A stretch of 30,023 nt of DNA, taken from UBA7446 sp049596455. Lineage in GTDB: Bacteria > Bacteroidota > Bacteroidia > Flavobacteriales > Flavobacteriaceae. The first letter of the stretch is position 1, and each line of letters opens with the position of its first letter. Location of the stretch: contig JBMYLP010000014.1 of assembly GCA_049596455.1 (NCBI GenBank), positions 1-30,023 on the forward strand, in the 5' to 3' direction. Made by a program: the position numbers and the translations under genes. The notes under the pieces were generated by a model, which was given only the letters and a program-made list of their open reading frames with translations, was not told where the DNA came from and searched no databases. Below are positions 15,998-23,785 of this stretch, piece after piece.

Positions 15998-18943
15998 ATG
16001 CAGAATAACGGACTTATCAGACTTTTTGCCGTTTTGTTTGGCCTTGTCAGCCTATACCAACTTTCATTCACCTTTGTTACCTCCAAGATTGAGTCAGACG
16101 CAAAGACGTTTGCACAAGCATCGGTAAACCCCGATGATGCAAACTATTTTGCGCTTGTGGACATTGCTGAGCGGAACTATCTGGACTCTATTTCAAACGA
16201 AACCGCTTTTGGATATACTTCGTATGCAACGGCAAAAGATCGCGAACTCAACAAAGGCCTTGACCTTAAAGGAGGAATCAATGTTATTTTGCAAGTATCT
16301 GTAAAAGATATTTTGAAAGGATTAGCAGAAAACTCGCGTAATCCATTGTTTAACCGTGCCTTAGAAGACGCTGATGCCTTACAAAAATCTTCTGATGATA
16401 CCTATGTAGAAAGTTTTTTTGAAGCCTTTGACGCACTTAAAGGCGACTCAAAGCTCGCAAGTCCAGATATTTTTGCCAATCGCACACTCAGCGATGACAT
16501 CAACTTTAATATGTCCGATGAGGAGGTGCAACCTATTATTCGTAAAAAAATTGATGCTTCCATTGTTTCAGCATTTGAGGTATTGCGGAAGCGTATCGAT
16601 AAGTTTGGCGTTACTCAGCCTAACATTCAACGATTAGGAAATTCGGGGCGCATTTTGGTTGAGTTACCTGGAGCACGTGATGTTGAGCGTGTAAAAAATC
16701 TGTTGCAAAGTACGGCGCAACTAGAATTTTGGGAGACAGCTTCAAACCAATCCTATAGTACGTTTTTGGCACAAGCCAACGAATTGCTCAAAACAGTTGT
16801 TGCAGCCAAAAAGGAAACCACTACTGAAGAGACTTCGGAAATTGACGATTTGCTTTCAGACGTATCTGCGCAGCAAGATTCAATAAGTACAGTGGTAAAC
16901 CCCATATACGACTATGTTAAAGGGGCTGGTTATGCTGGCGGTCCAGTGCTGTTGCAAGTCGATGCAAAAGACCAACCCATTTTGGAGGAGTATCTTAATC
17001 GTTCGGACGTACGTGCGCTGCTTCCTGCCGATTTGCGTTTTACCAAATTTTTATGGGGAATTCCCAGTGCGGAAACCGATTTAGTTGATTTATACGTAGT
17101 CAAAGCAAACAGATCCAATGAACCACCTCTTAGCGGTAGCGTAATTGTAGATGCAGCACAAACATACGACCAACTTGGTGCGCCTGCCGTTTCCATGCAG
17201 ATGAACGGAAAAGGCGCGCGTATTTGGGAGGATATGACAGGCAAAGCATTTCGTGAGGGCAGCAATATTGCCATTGTGTTAGACGATGTGGTGTATTCTG
17301 CTCCTGGTGTTTCTAAAGGTGCCATTGCGGGTGGACGTTCTGAAATTTCGGGTCAGTTTTCGCTTAACGAAGCCATTGACTTGGCAAACGTATTACGTGC
17401 AGGTAAACTTCCTGCTGCTGCCGAAATTATTCAATCTGAAATTGTTGGGCCATCTCTTGGTCAAGAAGCTATTGAAAGCGGAATCAACTCCTTTGTGATT
17501 GCACTGCTTTTGGTACTGGCATGGATGATTTTCTATTATGGTCGTGCCGGACTGTATGCCGACATTGCACTTACGCTGAATATTGTATTGATTTTTGGTA
17601 TTCTTGCTGGGCTTGGTGCCGTTCTTACCCTTCCTGGTATTGCAGGTATTGTACTTACTATTGGTATGTCGGTAGATGCCAACGTACTTATTTTTGAACG
17701 TATTCGTGAGGAACTAGCCAAAGGAAAAGGTCAAAAACAAGCCGTTTCTGATGGATTCAAAAATGCGTTGTCTTCTATTTTAGATGCAAATATTACCACT
17801 GGACTCACGGCATTTATCTTATTTATTTTTGGAACAGGACCTATTAAAGGCTTTGCTACAACCTTGCTAATTGGTATTGCTACTTCGTTGTGTACCGCCA
17901 TTTTTGTTACAAGACTTCTTGTAGATGGACGCCTTCATAAAGGATATTCACTTGAGTTTGCTACTAAAGCAACCAAAAATCTATTCCGAAACCTAGCAAT
18001 TACATTCCTTAAAAAACGCAAGATTGCTTATGTGATTTCGGGTGTGCTTATTACCATTGGTGTTTTCTCTCTTTTCACAAAGGGATTAAATCAAGGTGTT
18101 GATTTTGTTGGTGGACGTTCATATACTGTTCGTTTTGAGCAGGCAGTGAATCCTTCTGACGCACAGGCACAGCTGGTATCACTTCTTGGAAGTGCCGAAG
18201 CCAAAACCTTTGGTGAGGACAATCAGCTAAAAATCACCACCAACTACAAAGTTGATGTGGAAGGAACCGAAGTGGATAACGAAATTCAGCAGGCACTGTA
18301 TAGCGGTCTTTCTACTTTTTTACCACAAAACTTATCTTATGATGATTTTGTTAATGGCGCTGAAGACAAACAAGTGGGTATTATGTCGTCTATCAAAGTA
18401 GGACCCACCATTGCTGATGATATTAAGAAAAACTCCTTCTTGGCGGTATTTGGATCGCTCATTGTGGTGTTTCTGTATATTTTGTTGCGCTTCCGCAAAT
18501 GGCAATATTCACTTGGTGCGGTTGCTGCGGTATTCCATGATGTATTGATCGTATTGGGTGTGTTTTCAATTGCGTACACGTTTATGCCGTTTAGCATGGA
18601 AATCAATCAAGCATTTATAGCTGCAGTACTTACCGTAATTGGGTATTCGTTAAACGATACTGTGGTAGTATTTGACCGTATTCGAGAATTTACACGCCTG
18701 CATACTGGTTGGGAAAGCAGCAAAACGGTAAACAGCGCCCTCAATAGTACGTTGAGTAGAACCATCAATACGTCACTTACCACCTTGGTGGTATTGTTAG
18801 CGATATTTATTTTCGGAGGAGAAGCTATCCGTGGATTTATGTTCGCCCTTATTGTTGGAGTGCTTGTGGGTACTTATTCGTCGTTGTTTATTGCCACGCC
18901 GGTAATGTTTGATACCTCTAAAAAGAACAAGGAAAACGACTAA
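15998..18943 (+). CDS. secDF: Fused protein translocase subunit SecDF
   Basis: SecDF is an inner-membrane, proton-driven accessory of SecYEG that pulls exported proteins through. The 981 residues join SecD and SecF in one chain, a fusion common in Bacteroidota. TM1 is at about residues 7-27. LDLKGGINVILQV (about 88-100) is the SecD N-terminal motif, and a large periplasmic region follows. The first TM bundle is at about 490-640, with DANVLIFERIREELAKGK near 560 containing the charged residues of the proton path. SecF begins at about 670 with LNQGVDFVGGRSYTVRF, and the second bundle ends with NDTVVVFDRIREF near 885. The protein looks complete. Its last four bases overlap the end of the convergent lgt, leaving no room for a terminator between them. 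Confidence 0.96.
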   Translation: MQNNGLIRLFAVLFGLVSLYQLSFTFVTSKIESDAKTFAQASVNPDDANYFALVDIAERNYLDSISNETAFGYTSYATAKDRELNKGLDLKGGINVILQVSVKDILKGLAENSRNPLFNRALEDADALQKSSDDTYVESFFEAFDALKGDSKLASPDIFANRTLSDDINFNMSDEEVQPIIRKKIDASIVSAFEVLRKRIDKFGVTQPNIQRLGNSGRILVELPGARDVERVKNLLQSTAQLEFWETASNQSYSTFLAQANELLKTVVAAKKETTTEETSEIDDLLSDVSAQQDSISTVVNPIYDYVKGAGYAGGPVLLQVDAKDQPILEEYLNRSDVRALLPADLRFTKFLWGIPSAETDLVDLYVVKANRSNEPPLSGSVIVDAAQTYDQLGAPAVSMQMNGKGARIWEDMTGKAFREGSNIAIVLDDVVYSAPGVSKGAIAGGRSEISGQFSLNEAIDLANVLRAGKLPAAAEIIQSEIVGPSLGQEAIESGINSFVIALLLVLAWMIFYYGRAGLYADIALTLNIVLIFGILAGLGAVLTLPGIAGIVLTIGMSVDANVLIFERIREELAKGKGQKQAVSDGFKNALSSILDANITTGLTAFILFIFGTGPIKGFATTLLIGIATSLCTAIFVTRLLVDGRLHKGYSLEFATKATKNLFRNLAITFLKKRKIAYVISGVLITIGVFSLFTKGLNQGVDFVGGRSYTVRFEQAVNPSDAQAQLVSLLGSAEAKTFGEDNQLKITTNYKVDVEGTEVDNEIQQALYSGLSTFLPQNLSYDDFVNGAEDKQVGIMSSIKVGPTIADDIKKNSFLAVFGSLIVVFLYILLRFRKWQYSLGAVAAVFHDVLIVLGVFSIAYTFMPFSMEINQAFIAAVLTVIGYSLNDTVVVFDRIREFTRLHTGWESSKTVNSALNSTLSRTINTSLTTLVVLLAIFIFGGEAIRGFMFALIVGVLVGTYSSLFIATPVMFDTSKKNKEND

Positions 18944-19773
18944 GCCTTTGCTTTGTTTCGGTACGAAAGGGCGATTAACGCTAATCCCAATAGTATAAGC
19001 GGAATGCTAAGCCATTGTCCGGTGGAAAGATAACCTATCTTTTCTCCAAAACCACCTTGACTTTCTTTTACAAACTCTGCAAAAAACCGAACGGTAAATA
19101 GTAAGCTAAAAAAAGCACCAATCAAAAAGCCTTTTTGATTTCTGAAGCGAGAGTTTTTATAGATTAAAAAGAGGATTATAAATACAATAAAATAACCTAA
19201 TGACTCATAGAGTTGAACAGGGTGTCTAGGCAAGGTTTCTCCATTGTTTTGAAACACAACACCAAAACTACTTCCCGTGTATTTTCCTACAATTTCGGAG
19301 TTAAAGAAGTTTCCAATTCGTATAAAAACACCACCAAAAGCAACCGTAATGGCAATGCGGTCAAGCAGCCAAACCATAGATGCATAGTTGTATTTTTTGG
19401 TGTAGAGGTACAGTGCAGATAAAATACCTATGACCGCGCCGTGGCTTGCCAACCCTCTAAATCCCACAAATTTCCATCCATCTTCAGTGATTTTTACAGG
19501 CAAAATAATTTCGAGTAGGTTGTTTTGGAAATAATCCCAGTTGTAGAAAAACACCTCTCCTAGACGTGCACCAATGAGTGTCCCTGCTACCATATAAAGT
19601 AAAAGTGGGTCTAGGTAGTCCAAAGAAACTCCCTCTTTTTTGTACATAAATTTCATCAAGTAAAGCCCCGAGGCAAAGGCAATTACAAACATTAAGCTGT
19701 AGTAGTAAACATTAAAACTGCCAAGACTGATGGCTACTGGGTCGGGCGCCCACAAAAATTTGAGTGCTAACAT
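18940..19773 (-). CDS. lgt: Prolipoprotein diacylglyceryl transferase
   Basis: Lgt transfers diacylglycerol from phosphatidylglycerol to the lipobox cysteine of prolipoproteins, the first step of lipoprotein maturation at the inner membrane. The 277-residue protein has about seven membrane helices and the family motifs GARLGEVFFY (68-77), RGLASHGAVIG (106-116, with essential His111), RIGNFFNSE (152-160, part of the lgt signature) and HPVQLYE (184-190). It is the last gene of the folE-cysS-yidD-lgt run, 37 bases after yidD. A box one base off consensus (TATATTTA, 19796-19789) might give extra transcription. The substrate class is represented in this window by the lipoprotein at 23786-24814. 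Confidence 0.96.
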   Translation of the reverse strand: MLALKFLWAPDPVAISLGSFNVYYYSLMFVIAFASGLYLMKFMYKKEGVSLDYLDPLLLYMVAGTLIGARLGEVFFYNWDYFQNNLLEIILPVKITEDGWKFVGFRGLASHGAVIGILSALYLYTKKYNYASMVWLLDRIAITVAFGGVFIRIGNFFNSEIVGKYTGSSFGVVFQNNGETLPRHPVQLYESLGYFIVFIILFLIYKNSRFRNQKGFLIGAFFSLLFTVRFFAEFVKESQGGFGEKIGYLSTGQWLSIPLILLGLALIALSYRNKAKA

Positions 19774-19810
19774 GGATTAAATTTTGCCTAAATATACAGG
19801 AAAATTTCAC

Positions 19811-20035
19811 CTAATCGGGTACAGGGTCGTGTCCTTTTCCGCCCCACGGATGGCACTGACTTATACGCTTGATTGCCAATATACTACCTTTCCAAATCCC
19901 GTGTTTTTGTAGTGCTTCTATGCTGTATTGAGAACAAGTGGGATGAAATCTACACGTAGAGGGAAGTAGGGGAGAGATAAGTGTTTGGTAGATCCGAATA
20001 AGAATAACAAAGGGGAAAATCAGTACTTTTTTCAT
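19811..20035 (-). CDS. yidD: Membrane protein insertion efficiency factor YidD
   Basis: YidD is a small inner-membrane-associated protein that helps YidC-dependent insertion. The 74 residues carry an N-terminal amphipathic/hydrophobic stretch (FPFVILIRIYQTLISPLLP), the conserved CRFHPTCSQYSIEAL (28-42, three-cysteine-type core with two Cys here) and the C-terminal HPWGGKGHDPVP. Its start overlaps the cysS stop by four bases (ATGA). yidD usually lies near rnpA/yidC, so its place between cysS and lgt is a lineage-specific envelope grouping. Confidence 0.95.
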   Translation of the reverse strand: MKKVLIFPFVILIRIYQTLISPLLPSTCRFHPTCSQYSIEALQKHGIWKGSILAIKRISQCHPWGGKGHDPVPD

Positions 20036-21510
20036 GACGACAAGCCGTAAGTAGTACCGTCTTTTCCGTCTTTGAGTTGAATGCCTTTGGCTAATAGTTC
20101 GTCCCGAATACGGTCGGCGGTGGCGAAGTCTTTATTTGCCCTTGCTTGCTCGCGCAAATCAATCAGTACCGATAAGGCTTTATCCAGATACGTATTATCT
20201 TCTTCCTTTGTGGTTAGGGTTAATCCCAACACATCAAATACAAATCCGTGTACGGAATTGCTGAGTTTTTCCACGTCCGTAGCCGTTAGGGTTTCTTCCC
20301 CTTTTTTCAAACGATGGATGAGTTTGACCGTTTCAAACAGTTGCGCAATAAGCACTGGACTGTTAAAATCATCATTCATGGCAGCATAATAGGTGTCAAT
20401 GTGCGCGTTAATGTCAACACTGCTTTTGTTGCTTATGGGTAAATCTGATAACAGTTCAATGCCTTGAATTAAGCGTTTATAGCCTTTTTCGGCAGCCTCT
20501 AATGCATCGCTACTTAAATCCAAAATACTACGATAGTGCGCTTGTAGCATAAAGAAACGTGCCACATCTGGCGAAAATGCTTTTGAAAGCACAGGATTTG
20601 ACCCGCTGAAAAGTTCGTTTGGTAAAATATTATTTCCTGTGGATTTTGCCATTTTTTTGCCATTAAGCGTGAGCATATTGGCATGCATCCACGTATTAAC
20701 AGGGCTTTTTTGGTTTAGGGCTTCAGCTTGTGCAATTTCACATTCGTGGTGCGGGAATTTTAAATCCATACCTCCTCCATGAATATCAAACTGTTCCCCC
20801 AAATATTTGGTGCTCATCGCCGTACATTCCAAATGCCAACCTGGAAAACCATCGCCCCAAGGCGAGGGCCACCGCATAATGTGTTGAGGTTCGGCTTTTT
20901 TCCAAAGCGCAAAATCTTGAGGCGAACGCTTATCGCTTTGCCCCGAAAGTGACCGCGTGTTGTGAATCATATCTTCCAACTTACGTCCACTAAGCACGCC
21001 GTAATGCTTAGTTGCATTATATTTTTGAACGTCAAAATAGACAGACCCATTGACCTCGTAGCCTAATCCATTTGCAATAATTCCTTTAACTATTTCAATT
21101 TGTTCAATAATGTGCCCAGTTGCGGTGGGCTCAATGTTTGGTGGAAGTGTGTTAAAGGCAGCTAAGGTTTGATGAAAATCTACCGTATAGCGTTGCACCA
21201 CTTCCATGGGTTCAATTTGTTCCAGACGAGCCTTTTTTGAAATCCTGTCCTCACCCTCATCGGCATCGTGCTCTAAGTGTCCGGCATCTGTTATGTTACG
21301 CACATAACGCACCGAATAACCCAAATGTTTGAGGTAGCGGTACACCAAATCAAATGAGATAAACGTGCGGCAATTGCCCAAATGAACATTGCTGTACACC
21401 GTTGGACCACAAACATACATGCCCACATGCTTATCTTCAATGGAAGTAAAAAGCTCTTTTTTACCGCTTAGCGAATTGAAAATATGCAAAGATGAGGATG
21501 TATCACTCAT
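20032..21510 (-). CDS. cysS: Cysteinyl-tRNA synthetase
   Basis: This class I aminoacyl-tRNA synthetase charges tRNA-Cys. The 492 residues include MYVCGPTVYSNVHLGNCR (31-48), in which HLGN is the HIGH motif and Cys34 is a zinc ligand. The further zinc-site segments are GWHLECTAMS and HHECEIAQ. The KMAKS loop (KMAKSTGN, about residue 283-290) is the KMSKS equivalent. The C-terminal helical domain is complete. The gene starts three bases after folE and overlaps yidD by four, so it sits in a tightly packed operon without its own visible promoter. Confidence 0.97.
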   Translation of the reverse strand: MSDTSSSLHIFNSLSGKKELFTSIEDKHVGMYVCGPTVYSNVHLGNCRTFISFDLVYRYLKHLGYSVRYVRNITDAGHLEHDADEGEDRISKKARLEQIEPMEVVQRYTVDFHQTLAAFNTLPPNIEPTATGHIIEQIEIVKGIIANGLGYEVNGSVYFDVQKYNATKHYGVLSGRKLEDMIHNTRSLSGQSDKRSPQDFALWKKAEPQHIMRWPSPWGDGFPGWHLECTAMSTKYLGEQFDIHGGGMDLKFPHHECEIAQAEALNQKSPVNTWMHANMLTLNGKKMAKSTGNNILPNELFSGSNPVLSKAFSPDVARFFMLQAHYRSILDLSSDALEAAEKGYKRLIQGIELLSDLPISNKSSVDINAHIDTYYAAMNDDFNSPVLIAQLFETVKLIHRLKKGEETLTATDVEKLSNSVHGFVFDVLGLTLTTKEEDNTYLDKALSVLIDLREQARANKDFATADRIRDELLAKGIQLKDGKDGTTYGLSS

Positions 21511-21513
21511 AAA

Positions 21514-22197
21514 TTAAAATGAGGTGTCAAGGTTTAGGTACCCCAAAAACTCTTTTCTGACTTCAGCTTTTTTGAAAGCGCCACCAAACTCTGCGGTTAC
21601 TGTGCTGCTGTCTATGTCACGAATACCACGCGCGTTTACGCATAGGTGTTTGGCATCAATCACACAAGCAACGTCCTCGGTGTTTAGCACTTCTTGTAGG
21701 GCTTTTACCACCTGTATAGTAAGGCGCTCTTGCACCTGCGGACGCTTAGCAAAATAGTCCACCAAACGATTCATTTTGGAAAGCCCAACCACAGTACCAT
21801 TGGAAATATAGGCAACGTGAGCTTTACCTACTATGGGCAGCAAATGATGCTCGCAAGTAGAGTAGAGCGTGATGTTTTTTTCCACCAGCATTTCCCCATA
21901 CTTGTATTTGTTATCAAAGGTAGATGCGCTGGGTTTGTTGTCGGGATGTAGTCCTGCAAAAAGTTCATTGACAAACATTTTGGCAACTCTCTTGGGCGTT
22001 CCTTTTAGGCTATCATCCGTAAGATCCATACCTAAGGTTTCCAAAATGCGGGTTACGTCTTTTTCAATGCTCACAATTTTTTCATTGTTTGACATTTCAA
22101 AAGCATCGTCACGCAGCGGCGTGTTGATGTTTCCGCTTAGGTGATCATCGTCGTTGATGTCCGCAAGGGTCTCTTTTAGCAATCGGTCAAATTTCAT
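21514..22197 (-). CDS. folE: GTP cyclohydrolase I
   Basis: FolE converts GTP to dihydroneopterin triphosphate, the first step of folate/pterin synthesis. Zinc and catalytic segments are clear: STCEHHLLPIVGKAHVAYI (Cys and the His pair), VVGLSKMNRLVDYFAKRPQVQERLT, and CVIDAKHLCVNARGIRD (second zinc Cys and substrate contacts). The N-terminal extension is acidic and variable. Starts at 22218 (TTG), 22209 (ATG) and 22197 (ATG) are in frame. The first lies inside the promoter box and the second would be nearly leaderless, so I prefer 22197, giving 227 residues and a leader like those of neighbouring genes. It heads folE-cysS-yidD-lgt. Confidence 0.94.
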   Translation of the reverse strand: MKFDRLLKETLADINDDDHLSGNINTPLRDDAFEMSNNEKIVSIEKDVTRILETLGMDLTDDSLKGTPKRVAKMFVNELFAGLHPDNKPSASTFDNKYKYGEMLVEKNITLYSTCEHHLLPIVGKAHVAYISNGTVVGLSKMNRLVDYFAKRPQVQERLTIQVVKALQEVLNTEDVACVIDAKHLCVNARGIRDIDSSTVTAEFGGAFKKAEVRKEFLGYLNLDTSF

Positions 22198-22215
22198 AGC
22201 ATCCTTCATGATTTG

Positions 22216-22223
22216 CAAAGATA
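22216..22223 (-). promoter_or_regulatory. Promoter -7 element for the folE-cysS-yidD-lgt operon
   Basis: The minus strand reads TATCTTTG, matching TAnnTTTG, 18 bases before the preferred folE ATG (22197). It follows the OmpP1-like gene's terminator hairpin within about ten bases, so one unit ends where the next begins. Confidence 0.65.
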
Positions 22224-22233
22224 CTACATTCGG

Positions 22234-22264
22234 AAAAATTAGCTTTGTTTAGAAACTAAAGCTA
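22234..22264 (-). terminator. Intrinsic terminator at the end of the OmpP1/FadL-like gene
   Basis: On the minus strand TAGCTTT and AAAGCTA (22264-22258 and 22246-22240) form a 7-pair stem, extended inside by up to about 3-4 A-T/G-C pairs past a bulged A, then ATTTTT. The hairpin includes the stop codon of the upstream gene (22251-22249), so termination and translation end coincide. The energy was not computed. Confidence 0.6.
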
Positions 22265-23784
22265 TATGTGAGTGCAATTTGCTCAGCTCGTTGGCTTATA
22301 TCTGCAGCATCGGTTAGCCCTAAACTATACATTTGCTGCTTATATTTTTGGTCACTTACATTAAACGAAAAGTCCAAAGCACTTCCTCCAAACCGAATCC
22401 CAAGACCCAGTGAATACCCTGTAAAATCTTCTTTAATTGCAGTGTTTTTATACGGACTTTGTTCCATCCAGTAACCTGCCCGAAGGGTGAAATCGCCAAA
22501 GCGCTTTTCGCCTCCAATCCGCATAAACGTACTTGAATCGAGGTCATTTTCGATACGATTGTTTAAATAACCATAATCTGTACCGGCGTTATCGCTTATG
22601 TTCGAATTGGCAAAATTTTTCACACCAAAATCAGCACTAATAAATCCGCTTGTTCCAACAACCAACGCCGCACTTGCTTGTGTTTTAGACGGCGTTTGAA
22701 TATTATAAGGGCCAAAAACATTAACCACATTAGGTTCGATTATTTCTGTATACACATCTCCGTCCAAGTCATCTTGTGATTTTACACTCAATACTTGCAT
22801 TTGCTCATCTTCCAATGCGTAAAAGGTAGGTGAGGTGTAACTTAGCCCAAGGCGGAGTGCTTTGGATGCCTGAAAAATTGCACCGACTTGTAATGAGACA
22901 CCTGTTCCAAAAGTGCGAAGCTCTTCCTGAAATAATGCTTCTTTGATAAAAGAGTTTGCTTGATCTGTGTAAGAGTCAAACGTTTCTTTGGTTTCTGAAT
23001 AATCAATAGAATAAAAATTAAGATTGGCACCAATAGAGAGTTTTTTGTTATACCTCCCTGCAAAATTTAAGGTATATAAGCGTTGCCCCCCTTTGGAATA
23101 GACCAAATGAGTTTGGTTAACGCCTTTACCCTCGTTCGGATTGATAATACCAGGAACATAATACTCATTTTTGTCTTCATCGTAATTCATGAGATGGCTT
23201 CGTAATGCCAAATAGGTTTGTTGTGCGCCATACCCTCGATTTCCTTGAAAAAGGTATTCACTTGAAATATTTCTAGTATCCCTCAAATCAAAATCATAAG
23301 AAACACCAGTTGCATGTGCCAAAAAATAGGTTTGCAACCCACGATTGATATTTGTTCCTTCAAAATATACTTGCTTATTAAAATTGTTTACCAGATGCGT
23401 ATTAAACCCAAAAGCGAGTTTATCCCATTTGGAGGATGACGGGTTTTTAAGCACTAATACAAATCCAACCTGACCAATGTTAAATGAATTTTTCTGATCA
23501 CTTTCTTGATTTCCATAAAACGTAGCGTCGTTTTCAAAGCTTTGAAAGTCAGCAGTCACACTTGCCTCATTGAAGGCAAAAACAGTTGACCCGGCGGGGT
23601 TGTTGCTAATTGCTGATAAATCACCCCCAAGCGCTCCAAAAGCACCTCCTATGGCTTGATAACGTGCTGTGCCGTTAAGGGTTTCGGTACTATAACGCAC
23701 CACTTCATTTAGGTTTTGAGCGTGTATAATGCTCCCTGAAAGGAATGCGCATAGCATTCCAAAAATTAGACTTTTCTTTTTCAT
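22249..23784 (-). CDS. OmpP1/FadL/TodX-type outer-membrane transport barrel
   Basis: This family forms 14-strand beta-barrels in the outer membrane that let hydrophobic substrates, such as long-chain fatty acids, pass by lateral diffusion. From the ATG at 23784 the protein has 511 residues. It has a signal peptide (MKKKSLIFGMLCAFLSGSIIHAQ), then the mature N-terminal plug NEVVRYSTETLNGTARYQAIGGAFGALGGD and SAISNNPAGS, which is the FadL-family signature (NPAG). Alternating aromatic/polar strands follow, and the chain ends LTYSFSF with the C-terminal Phe used for barrel assembly. Upstream in-frame codons back to 23982 only reflect the overlapping lipoprotein gene. One base separates it from that gene's stop. 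The substrate is not known. Confidence 0.88.
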   Translation of the reverse strand: MKKKSLIFGMLCAFLSGSIIHAQNLNEVVRYSTETLNGTARYQAIGGAFGALGGDLSAISNNPAGSTVFAFNEASVTADFQSFENDATFYGNQESDQKNSFNIGQVGFVLVLKNPSSSKWDKLAFGFNTHLVNNFNKQVYFEGTNINRGLQTYFLAHATGVSYDFDLRDTRNISSEYLFQGNRGYGAQQTYLALRSHLMNYDEDKNEYYVPGIINPNEGKGVNQTHLVYSKGGQRLYTLNFAGRYNKKLSIGANLNFYSIDYSETKETFDSYTDQANSFIKEALFQEELRTFGTGVSLQVGAIFQASKALRLGLSYTSPTFYALEDEQMQVLSVKSQDDLDGDVYTEIIEPNVVNVFGPYNIQTPSKTQASAALVVGTSGFISADFGVKNFANSNISDNAGTDYGYLNNRIENDLDSSTFMRIGGEKRFGDFTLRAGYWMEQSPYKNTAIKEDFTGYSLGLGIRFGGSALDFSFNVSDQKYKQQMYSLGLTDAADISQRAEQIALTYSFSF

Positions 23785-23785
23785 A

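Noticed and set aside
15936..16127. 63-codon open frame on the plus strand
   Set aside because: It begins inside the secDF promoter and runs out of frame with secDF. No independent start signal.
16930..17325. 131-codon open frame on the minus strand
   Set aside because: Antisense shadow of the periplasmic region of secDF. No start signal or promoter box, and the composition fits a reverse reading.
19789..19796. Promoter box for lgt (TATATTTA on the minus strand)
   Set aside because: One mismatch at the key final base, no -33 box, and lgt is well explained as the end of the folE operon.
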